Positions 25,800 to 32,721 of a stretch of DNA of 64,000 nt are shown here, piece by piece. The position numbers and the translations under genes are program-made. The notes beneath the pieces are model-generated. The model had not been told where the DNA came from and made no database searches. It saw only the letters and a program-made list of their open reading frames with translations. The stretch covers positions 60,264 to 124,263 of the forward strand of contig JACMOC010000003.1 of the NCBI GenBank assembly GCA_014378195.1. Direction: 5' to 3'. Position 1 is the stretch's first letter, and each line of letters opens with the position of its first letter. The DNA comes from Oligoflexus sp. GTDB taxonomy: Bacteria; Bdellovibrionota_B; Oligoflexia; Oligoflexales; Oligoflexaceae.

Positions 25800-26000
25800 T
25801 CAATCGTTTTTCTTGGCTTCCTCCAGCACTTTATCCAAAAACTGCGCAACATATTGGGAGAACCACGTCTCACCGTCAACGACTTTGGTATCTATTCCAA
25901 GTTGCCCGGAAAGGACAGTGAGAGCGCGCTCTAAGTTTCCGATCGACTGGGTTTCGAAGGAGGGCCAGACTTTTTGCCATTCTGCAGCTGATTTGTGCAT
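25800..26000 (-). CDS. Small cytoplasmic protein, unknown
   Basis: 66 residues from the ATG at 26000 (GGAG 7 bases upstream); the earlier in-frame ATG at 26015 lacks a site. Two amphipathic helices are evident (ERALTVLSGQLGIDT, VAQFLDKVLEEAKKND). No signal peptide and no recognised family. It is convergent with the tyrosinase gene. Confidence 0.55.
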   Translation of the reverse strand: MHKSAAEWQKVWPSFETQSIGNLERALTVLSGQLGIDTKVVDGETWFSQYVAQFLDKVLEEAKKND

Positions 26001-26111
26001 ATATATAGTCTCCATAAAAAAATGACTTAACAGTCGGACTAAGGGATACGAATCGCCAAAAAGGTGCTACCATTTTTCAGATCTTATTGTTCAATCGTTA
26101 TCGGAGCTCCT

Positions 26112-27983
26112 ATGCAATCGAAGATGGCAAGCCGTTTGCTCGGTTTGGGCATGTGCCTTGTGATGGTCACGGCATGTGGCAAAAAAAGTTCGTCTAAATC
26201 ACCTGATGCAGGGGATACTTCCCAAATCAAGCTTACCGGGACACTCGCACTCTCTGGGACGTCGACAGCCCTGACGCTCACAAATACGGCGTTAACGGAT
26301 CTAAGCGTTTACTGCGTGTCGCTTTCTGTTCCGCCAGTTGCTGGCACAGGCAGCATCGCTGCCACCGGTGCTTTCTCTGTTACTCTCGATACCGCAGGCG
26401 TATCGGTTGGTTGCTTCATCCTCGATGCAACCAAAGCTGTCTTGGGTACCATGGTATTCAAAGACCCTGCTAAATCCGACTTGAACGGCAACGCGAAAAG
26501 CAGCGACCGTTTCGCTCTTGAAGGCGGTGAGTCTCAACTTGGAGCGATTACCCTAAACCTCTCAACGGGTAAAGCAGAAGTCGATATATCAAAAATCGTC
26601 GCAAAGACTAAAAATACTACGACCGCCCTTGCAGAGGCCTATGATTTTACAGGCAATTATGTATTTCAAGACTCGGGCGTAGCCGCTCCTAAAGGTTATG
26701 CAAATCTCTGTACTGACGCTCAGCAGCATACGGACCACAATTCGTGTAACGGTCCTTCCCTCAACATGCCAATCTACATCAAACGTATCAAAGGCGTTGT
26801 TCCCGGAACTGCCACACCTGCTTTTGCTGTATCGTTCTGGGCCTCCAAAGCTCTTGACGTCCTCTGCGGCAACAAACTCGGCGTGACATTTGACGAAGCC
26901 ATCAAGCATGGCATCGATCTTACATCGTCTGGTGTTGGAAGCGGTGACTTTACATGGACTGCGGGCCTCGCTGATGGTTGGAAAGATACAGCCAATGCAC
27001 GCGCTCGTAACTCACTCCTCAAACAAGAAAATGTTGCGAGCTTTAAAGGTTTTCCAGGAACAAAACAATATTTCAAACAATATCGTACATTCACCTGTAC
27101 ACCTGGCCAACCTTGCAGCGATGGTGCGGTAACGGTTGTCTCTGGATTCCAATTCAACGCCAATACAGATGAATCGGGCTGCCGTACAGCAGCTGGCAAA
27201 AGTATCCAAATGAACGACTGGTCGAACATGAGTTGCACCAACACTCCTCTCACCGGCGACTCGGCTGGTTTGACGAAAAATTCGTGCACGAAAACGGTCG
27301 ATAACGTTGCAGTAACATGTGTGAACGTCGGCGGAACTTTCCTCGCTAATGGCACGCCCGTAGCAAACGCCGTTACTCGTTTTCCTGAAGACTTCATCGT
27401 GTTGGCTCAAGGCGCTTACTGTGACAACAACCACAATAATCAGTTTGATGGCAATGAGTGGCCTAACTTTGATCAAAGAGGTACACCGAGCTGCAACGCC
27501 GGCGTAACAGCTACCCAAGGTCAGCTCTGCTCAACTATTGATGCTACAACGACTGGAGGCCAACTGGCTCAACTTCGTTGCTATGCCGACAACAAAGGTG
27601 GAGGCGGAGACAAATTCGACACTTGTGCGCGCGAAGTTCGTACCAACTGGAGCGCAACCACCGCTGCTGAATTCGTATCGGGCAAAAGCCAGCCTAAAGG
27701 TCAGTTTATCTTTGAGAAGCTTGACTACGATTCGGCAACTTCGGCATCGGTTCGCGGCGAAGATCATGACTACCGCGGTATCCAAGTCGGCGACAACTTC
27801 ACTGACTGCGAAGTCGTGAGCGTCTTCTCCTTCTCGATGAAAAAACTCGACACCAGCGCCGACCTCTACGGTGAAATGGTTCGGACTGAGACAAACGTCT
27901 CACCAAAACCAGCCTGTGTCGCCGCTTTCCCGGGTTCTGCCCCAACGAAATATATGTTCAAACTGAAAAAACAAGCGGATTAA
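26112..27983 (+). CDS. Large cysteine-rich lipoprotein with one EF-hand-like loop, unknown family
   Basis: 623 residues from the ATG at 26112 (GGAG 5 bases upstream). Lipobox VTAC followed by KKSSSKS. Residues ~30-170 look like a beta domain (GTLALSGTSTALTLTNTAL). The rest is rich in Cys (ANLCTDAQ, NSCNGP, FTCTPGQPCS, SGCRTA, SCTKT, TCVN, YCDNN, QLCS, RCYAD, DTCARE), probably disulfide-bonded outside the cytoplasm. CDNNHNNQFDGNEW is a good 12-residue EF-hand loop (D1, N3, N5, D9, E12). I recognise no family. A 13-bp GAAA-capped hairpin follows the gene. Confidence 0.82.
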   Translation: MQSKMASRLLGLGMCLVMVTACGKKSSSKSPDAGDTSQIKLTGTLALSGTSTALTLTNTALTDLSVYCVSLSVPPVAGTGSIAATGAFSVTLDTAGVSVGCFILDATKAVLGTMVFKDPAKSDLNGNAKSSDRFALEGGESQLGAITLNLSTGKAEVDISKIVAKTKNTTTALAEAYDFTGNYVFQDSGVAAPKGYANLCTDAQQHTDHNSCNGPSLNMPIYIKRIKGVVPGTATPAFAVSFWASKALDVLCGNKLGVTFDEAIKHGIDLTSSGVGSGDFTWTAGLADGWKDTANARARNSLLKQENVASFKGFPGTKQYFKQYRTFTCTPGQPCSDGAVTVVSGFQFNANTDESGCRTAAGKSIQMNDWSNMSCTNTPLTGDSAGLTKNSCTKTVDNVAVTCVNVGGTFLANGTPVANAVTRFPEDFIVLAQGAYCDNNHNNQFDGNEWPNFDQRGTPSCNAGVTATQGQLCSTIDATTTGGQLAQLRCYADNKGGGGDKFDTCAREVRTNWSATTAAEFVSGKSQPKGQFIFEKLDYDSATSASVRGEDHDYRGIQVGDNFTDCEVVSVFSFSMKKLDTSADLYGEMVRTETNVSPKPACVAAFPGSAPTKYMFKLKKQAD

Positions 27984-28006
27984 GTTCCACATAAGTCTCG
28001 GTGGAA

Positions 28007-28036
28007 GAAGGGAGACGGGGAAACCCGTCTCCCTTC
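28007..28036 (+). terminator. Hairpin after the Cys-rich lipoprotein
   Basis: GAAGGGAGACGGG-GAAA-CCCGTCTCCCTTC: a perfect 13-bp stem with a GNRA tetraloop. There is no T run, so it may be a stabilising 3' structure or a weak terminator. Confidence 0.6.
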
Positions 28037-28118
28037 GACGTTCTTAGGTCTGGAGTTTTTAAGCTAAGCTCGTTAAAATTGATCCGAACGAGCCGTCCCC
28101 CTACTCAGGAGCATGACC

Positions 28119-28457
28119 ATGGATGAGAATAAAGGACCTGGCGCCGATGATGATGCTTATCTCGCGTCGTTCGAGTCATCAAATCGCAAACGAAAAATAC
28201 TCGTTATTGTCATCGGTATCGTAGTCGCGCTTGTCGCCGCGGGCGCCTTTTACGCGACTATAGGCTCCATGGGAAGTATGAGCGAAGACGTAAATGGTGC
28301 GTTTGGCGACGGCAAAACTCCAGCGGAAGGAACACCCGATTCGGCATCCCCGGCGAATTCTTCAGCGACTCCAGATAATAACGAACCTGTACCTGCGACA
28401 CAAAACAACCCTGCTTCAACTCCAGAAGCACAGGATAAAACGCCTCCTGCCCCTTAA
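28119..28457 (+). CDS. Small single-TM protein with Pro/Ala/Thr-rich tail
   Basis: 112 residues from the ATG at 28119 (AGGAG 7 bases before); the in-frame ATG at 28113 is only one base from that site. An acidic N-terminus, then RKRK and one transmembrane helix (ILVIVIGIVVALVAAGAFYA), then a ~60-residue low-complexity tail (SPANSSATPDNNEPVPATQN) expected in the periplasm. No family is recognised. Followed by a terminator. Confidence 0.6.
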   Translation: MDENKGPGADDDAYLASFESSNRKRKILVIVIGIVVALVAAGAFYATIGSMGSMSEDVNGAFGDGKTPAEGTPDSASPANSSATPDNNEPVPATQNNPASTPEAQDKTPPAP

Positions 28458-28478
28458 GCCGACAGAACTCTTAAGATG

Positions 28479-28510
28479 AGCTCCACAACTCGCATGTGTG
28501 GGGCTTTTTT
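28479..28510 (+). terminator. Terminator
   Basis: AGCTCCACA ... TGTGGGGCT (one wobble) followed by a T run. Confidence 0.85.
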
Positions 28511-28701
28511 ATTGCGCCATAATGGCTTATTTAGGATTGAAACCTGACAAACTTTACGCTTTTATAATGCGCGGAATTGCCTTGCCATGATCATAAATAA
28601 ATCCAAGAATGTGGATTGGGAACGATCGGGCATAAAGGCGAAATGGATTGGTAAAGGGAACAGAAAAAAAAGAAGGTTCGCATGGCAAACCTCGCAAAAA
28701 A

Positions 28702-31080
28702 ATGACACTCGGCGTCAGGGAATTTGCCATGCCCACACTTCGCACGGGCAGTCTTGGATCCACGAACTTTTCCGCTCTGCCAATAGATTTAGGAAACGAA
28801 ATCCATGAGGTGATTCAGAACCGTCTTGAGCTCCTCGGAAATTATCAAGCCGAATATCCATTACGCACTGTCCTTGAAGGTGCACTTTACGAACTCAAGA
28901 TTCGAGGCCGTTGCGATGGATATTTCTTGGGAACTCAGCCGATACTTGAAGAAATCAAATCAAGTTTCGGCATAGCGGCGCTTAAGGAAGCTTTGCATAT
29001 ACAGGCCGACCATCCTTATATTTTGCAGACCAAGATGTACGGCTACCTCTATTATCTGAAAACTACCGTGATACCCGTACTTCGGCTGCGTTTGGTTGAT
29101 ACCCGTAGTCTCGACGAATCCATACTCGATATTCCTTTTGATCCTTTGGTTTTTGAAGTTTGGGTCAAACAGCGCGTCGCTCAAATCGAAGCGTCCCTTG
29201 AACAATACAGAACTCTGATGAAGGCGCGGAAAGGTCTTTCAGGGCGACTCTATTTTCCTTTTGCGACGCCACGGCTCCGGCAGAAGGAACTTGTCGAGAG
29301 TGTGCGGTCTTGTCTCGAGCAGGGAAAAAATCTTCTGCTTCAAGCCCCAACTGGTCTCGGAAAAACGGCCGGTGTGTTATTCCCGGCTTTGCAACACGGC
29401 TTGAGCCAAGGACGACCTGTTGTCTATATAGCCCCAAAAAACAGCCAGTTTACGGCCGCTGTTGATCTCGCGAGCATGTTTCAGAAAAGCCGTATTGGCC
29501 TCAAGGTGCTTGTGCTTACGTCCAAAGCGAAGGCGTGTCGCCAGGAAGAGGTGTTGTGTCAGGCCTCAAGCTGCGTTTATGCCAAGGACTATTATGACAA
29601 GGTGGATGGCCTTAATCTCGTCGGGCGCGATACCAAAAAGCACCTTTGGGATTATCAATACTTTCGAAAGCTCAGCGAGGCATTTGAAGTTTGCCCTTAT
29701 GAGTTGGGGATGGAGAGAATACGCGAAGCTGATTTGATTATCTGCGATTACAATTATATCTTCTCACCAAGGGCGAACTTTTTTGATCGCTATCTGGATC
29801 CTATCCTACCGATGAAAAAACCGATCCTCGTTATCGATGAAGCGCATAATCTCTACGAACGTGTGATCGATAATTATTCTCCTGAAATCAAGCTGTCAGC
29901 ACTCAAAGCGTTTTTAGTACAAGCGGCGACAGGCGCCGACAAGCGTTTTGCGAGTCTGGTTACAAAAGCCATCCAGCTCATGGAAACCTTGAATCCGAAG
30001 ATGGCCCAGGCAAAAGTCGAACTGTCGAAGGAGGACGTTAAGGAGCTTCTCGACCAAAGCCTCGCTCTCATGACGTCGCGATGGGGCGAGAGCGGGTTGC
30101 CAGGTGCTGACGAGCCTCTTTTTCAATTTTTCACCCTCTGGTTTGACCTTAGTGAAATGCTCTCGTCATCCCGGGAGACGGTCCCTCTCATTTATAAGCG
30201 CGAGAACGGGGATGAAACGTTAAAAGCGCAGTGCATCGATCCCGCTGATCTCATTGCACCCATCTACCTCATGTTTGAGAGCGTCATCGCCTTTTCGGCG
30301 ACTCTCAAGCCTTTCGAATTTTATCGACCCGTCAGCGGTTTCACTCCTGATACGGAGGCTATTGAATTTGAATCACCATTCCCTCGCGAGCATAAAAAGA
30401 TCATGATCATCCCTCAGGTTGAAACCAACTATCGCGAGAGGAACCGGCACTACGAGAGGATCGCGACCATTATCAATCGCATTGCTGCGATTAAAGAAGG
30501 GGCCTACTTGATCTTTTTCTCTAGCTATCAGTTTTTAAAGTCGGTCCAGGAAATCCTGGCGGTGCCGGAGGAATGGAGTGTCTTTGCCCAGAGCGCGGCG
30601 ATGGGCGAGGCGCAGATTCGCTTCGTTCGTGATGTGTTGAGATCCAAGGGGACGCGGCTGATCTTAGCCGTTCAAGGCGGATCGCTTTCCGAAGGTATAG
30701 ATTTTAAAGGCGAGGGAATTGCTGGGGTTTTCATAGTGGGGCCGGCAGTACCGACGGCCAGTTTTGAGCGACGTTTGATGCAGGAGCATTACGAAAAACG
30801 CTATGGAAATGGACGGGCCTTTGCCTATATTTATCCTTCCATGACCAAATCAGTCCAGGCAGCTGGACGAATCGTCCGTGATGAAACAGAGCGAGGTGTC
30901 ATTGTTTTGATGGATCCACGCTTTTTGGAAAAGGGTTTTCAAGAGGCAATGCCGCGTGATTGGTATGCTTCGTCTGCACGTGAACTTGTTCCGAAGCAGA
31001 TTTTAGCGGAGGTCGTAGAATTTTGGCGAACCGATGAGGCCGGAAGCGAGAAAGGATTCGGACGTGAAGGTCATCTATAA
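28702..31080 (+). CDS. PD-(D/E)XK nuclease fused to XPD/DinG-type Fe-S DNA helicase
   Basis: 792 residues from the ATG at 28702; the frame is open to a TTG at 28648, and neither start has a strong RBS. Residues ~1-190 form a RecB/Cas4-like nuclease: LGVREFAMPTLRTGSLGS, IHEVIQN, GRCDGYF (metal-binding Asp), ILEEIKSS (ExK) and QTKMYGYLYY (QxxxY). The DEAD_2 helicase follows: LLQAPTGLGKTAGV (Walker A), an Fe-S cysteine set (KACRQEEVLCQASSCVY and FEVCPYE), ADLIICDYNYIFSP and VIDEAHNL (DEAH). HD2 has FFSSYQFLKSV, QGGSLSEGIDF and QAAGRIVRDETERG. XPD-family enzymes unwind 5'->3'. The fusion implies coupled cutting and unwinding in repair or processing of branched DNA. Similar fusions occur in clostridial DinG-like proteins (from memory). 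Confidence 0.93.
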   Translation: MTLGVREFAMPTLRTGSLGSTNFSALPIDLGNEIHEVIQNRLELLGNYQAEYPLRTVLEGALYELKIRGRCDGYFLGTQPILEEIKSSFGIAALKEALHIQADHPYILQTKMYGYLYYLKTTVIPVLRLRLVDTRSLDESILDIPFDPLVFEVWVKQRVAQIEASLEQYRTLMKARKGLSGRLYFPFATPRLRQKELVESVRSCLEQGKNLLLQAPTGLGKTAGVLFPALQHGLSQGRPVVYIAPKNSQFTAAVDLASMFQKSRIGLKVLVLTSKAKACRQEEVLCQASSCVYAKDYYDKVDGLNLVGRDTKKHLWDYQYFRKLSEAFEVCPYELGMERIREADLIICDYNYIFSPRANFFDRYLDPILPMKKPILVIDEAHNLYERVIDNYSPEIKLSALKAFLVQAATGADKRFASLVTKAIQLMETLNPKMAQAKVELSKEDVKELLDQSLALMTSRWGESGLPGADEPLFQFFTLWFDLSEMLSSSRETVPLIYKRENGDETLKAQCIDPADLIAPIYLMFESVIAFSATLKPFEFYRPVSGFTPDTEAIEFESPFPREHKKIMIIPQVETNYRERNRHYERIATIINRIAAIKEGAYLIFFSSYQFLKSVQEILAVPEEWSVFAQSAAMGEAQIRFVRDVLRSKGTRLILAVQGGSLSEGIDFKGEGIAGVFIVGPAVPTASFERRLMQEHYEKRYGNGRAFAYIYPSMTKSVQAAGRIVRDETERGVIVLMDPRFLEKGFQEAMPRDWYASSARELVPKQILAEVVEFWRTDEAGSEKGFGREGHL

Positions 31081-31348
31081 GAGTGCGCTGTTCCGTCTCC
31101 CTCTTCTTCGCAATTATGCCGCGATCGTTATCGGCCGTTGGTGCTACGTAAAAGATGACAGGGCCAGCGAGGTTTTGATTCGTCACGAACTGATTCATCA
31201 GGAGCAGATGGATAGGCACGGCATCGCGATGTTTTACCTGATCTATCTAAAAGACTACCTTTACCATTTCATAAAACTTCGAAATCACGATCAAGCCTAT
31301 CAGGCCATTCCGTTCGAACGGGAGGCGTTTGAACGCGAAACCGAGTGA
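31064..31348 (+). CDS. Small HExxH protein, putative metallopeptidase-like
   Basis: 94 residues from the GTG at 31064, where AAAGGA lies 7 bases upstream; an ATG at 31034 is possible but has no site. The motif RHELIHQEQMDRHG gives HExxH with a following Gln/Glu-rich helix, then FYLIYLKDYLYHF and QAYQAIPFEREAFERE, whose Glu residues could be third zinc ligands. Small HELxHxxQ proteins of this kind are common and mostly uncharacterised. The start overlaps the helicase coding end by 17 bases, so the two are translationally coupled and may share a pathway. Confidence 0.7.
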   Translation: MKVIYKSALFRLPLLRNYAAIVIGRWCYVKDDRASEVLIRHELIHQEQMDRHGIAMFYLIYLKDYLYHFIKLRNHDQAYQAIPFEREAFERETE

Positions 31349-31736
31349 GAATGCTCTTTTTCATAAAGCAAGAGAAAACGATCAGAAAATTCGTCCGTCG
31401 GAGCCCTTCCCCAATCTTCGTTTGCAGCAAACCCTATAAATATACTCATTTCCTCCGAGCTCCTTAAGGGGCCTCAAATAATTTTGCCAAATCGAAAGCA
31501 CGTCTTGAAGAGAAATGCAAGATGCAGGAAATTTAAGACTCATGTAGTTAATTTCATTCAGCCCGAAGCATAATTGTATCTAACTGTAATTACTAATTAA
31601 AATGAGTCTAAAACTTCGGCATGAATCCTGCTTTATACCTCTCGTGCAACGATAGTTTTTAAAGACTCAAAGTTAATTATTATATTTTGGCGCATCTGAG
31701 AGTCGCTAGAAATTGAATCCATAAGAGGGTGTTTGT

Positions 31737-32156
31737 ATGAACCGCAAAATTTTTGAACAAATCATTTCTAAAATTCCTCATCTAACAGCTGACGGTCTTA
31801 TGGATATCAGCGATGCTACCTTCCAAATGAAGCGTCGCGATTTTGTTCGTAGCACTTTGCCTCTCGGCCAAACGATTGCGGCCATTGAATTTCTCTCGAC
31901 GATCGGTAAGTCAGGCCGTTTCTCACGCTGGCAGCGCACGAACTGCACACCAAGCAATCTCAAAGATATTATTGAATGGGCCGTTGGCAAGCCTGTATCC
32001 GAAGGCGCTATCATTGTGGCTAGTATTTATCTTGGATTCACCATGGGTGTACAGGACGGTACGAAAGCCTACTTCAATTTCCTTGTACCTCAGATGGAAT
32101 TTGAATTGGCGCGTTTTGCCAACGTCCAGCAGGTTCGTATGGTCGTAGGCCAGTAA
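31737..32156 (+). CDS. Hypothetical cytoplasmic protein, 139 aa
   Basis: RBS GAGGG lies about 7 bases before the ATG, and a very strong terminator follows. The sequence has no signal peptide. It contains RFSRWQRTNCTPSNLKDIIEWAVGKPVSEG and a hydrophobic stretch (AIIVASIYLGFTMGVQ), possibly a buried helix. No family recognised. It stands alone, with ~390 bp of AT-rich sequence upstream in which I see no gene, and lies next to the signalling island. Confidence 0.65.
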   Translation: MNRKIFEQIISKIPHLTADGLMDISDATFQMKRRDFVRSTLPLGQTIAAIEFLSTIGKSGRFSRWQRTNCTPSNLKDIIEWAVGKPVSEGAIIVASIYLGFTMGVQDGTKAYFNFLVPQMEFELARFANVQQVRMVVGQ

Positions 32157-32202
32157 TCCCCTTTTGAAAATACCCTTAGAACTCATCAGACTATATATAC
32201 AA

Positions 32203-32245
32203 GCCTTAATTTTAAGAGTTAGCTCTTAGAATTAAGGCATTTTTA
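32203..32245 (+). terminator. Terminator with 16-bp stem
   Basis: GCCTTAATTTTAAGAG-TTAG-CTCTTAGAATTAAGGC, one wobble pair, then ATTTTTA. It separates the hypothetical gene from the signalling island. Confidence 0.92.
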
Positions 32246-32314
32246 CTATAGTCTCCTTTAGTAATCGCACGGGCCAATGCATTTGTGCATCAGTGTGATC
32301 AAAGGGGAAAGTCT

Positions 32315-32707
32315 ATGACTGACGATAAGAATGTCCTTTTTCCACTGAATATCCTTGTAGCAGAGGATGCTAGCGATATTCGAATGCTGTTTCACAGACT
32401 TCTCAAGCGCTACGGCGCTACCGTTGTGGAAGCAACGGATGGGGCTGACGCTCTCAACAAGAATCTTGCCTCAGTTGACATAGTTCTTATGGATCTTGAA
32501 ATGCCGGTTCTCGATGGTTATGCGGCTGCACCCCAAATGAGGGCCGCCGGCTATCAAGGGCCGATTGTAGCCTTAACCGGGCACTCCGTAGCGGATGCAA
32601 AATCTGACCGTCGAAAGTTCAACTTTGATGGGTACCTTCAAAAGCCAGTCTCAAGCGAAAATTTAGTAAACATGATCCGTTTGCACTGTCCGCAAAAAGG
32701 AGATTGA
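32315..32707 (+). CDS. Stand-alone CheY-like response regulator
   Basis: 130 residues from the ATG at 32315 (AAAGGGG upstream). One receiver domain only: ILVAEDASDIR (acidic pocket), VDIVLMDLEMPVLDG (phosphoacceptor Asp), IVALTGHS (Thr switch), FDGYLQKP (Lys). There is no output domain, so it acts by protein contact or as a phosphate sink. Its stop is 14 bases before the bacteriophytochrome start, with the RBS between them: an operon of light sensor and receiver, as in BphP/BRR pairs. Confidence 0.93.
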   Translation: MTDDKNVLFPLNILVAEDASDIRMLFHRLLKRYGATVVEATDGADALNKNLASVDIVLMDLEMPVLDGYAAAPQMRAAGYQGPIVALTGHSVADAKSDRRKFNFDGYLQKPVSSENLVNMIRLHCPQKGD

Positions 32708-32721
32708 AGGAGTTCGTCGGC

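Noticed and set aside
26774..27518. Two ORFs (~170-207 codons) antisense to the Cys-rich lipoprotein
   Set aside because: The composition follows from the complementary codons; no start signals.
31349..31736. Possible riboswitch or small gene in the 390-bp gap before the hypothetical gene
   Set aside because: No conserved aptamer core or ORF with start signals; AT-rich sequence only.
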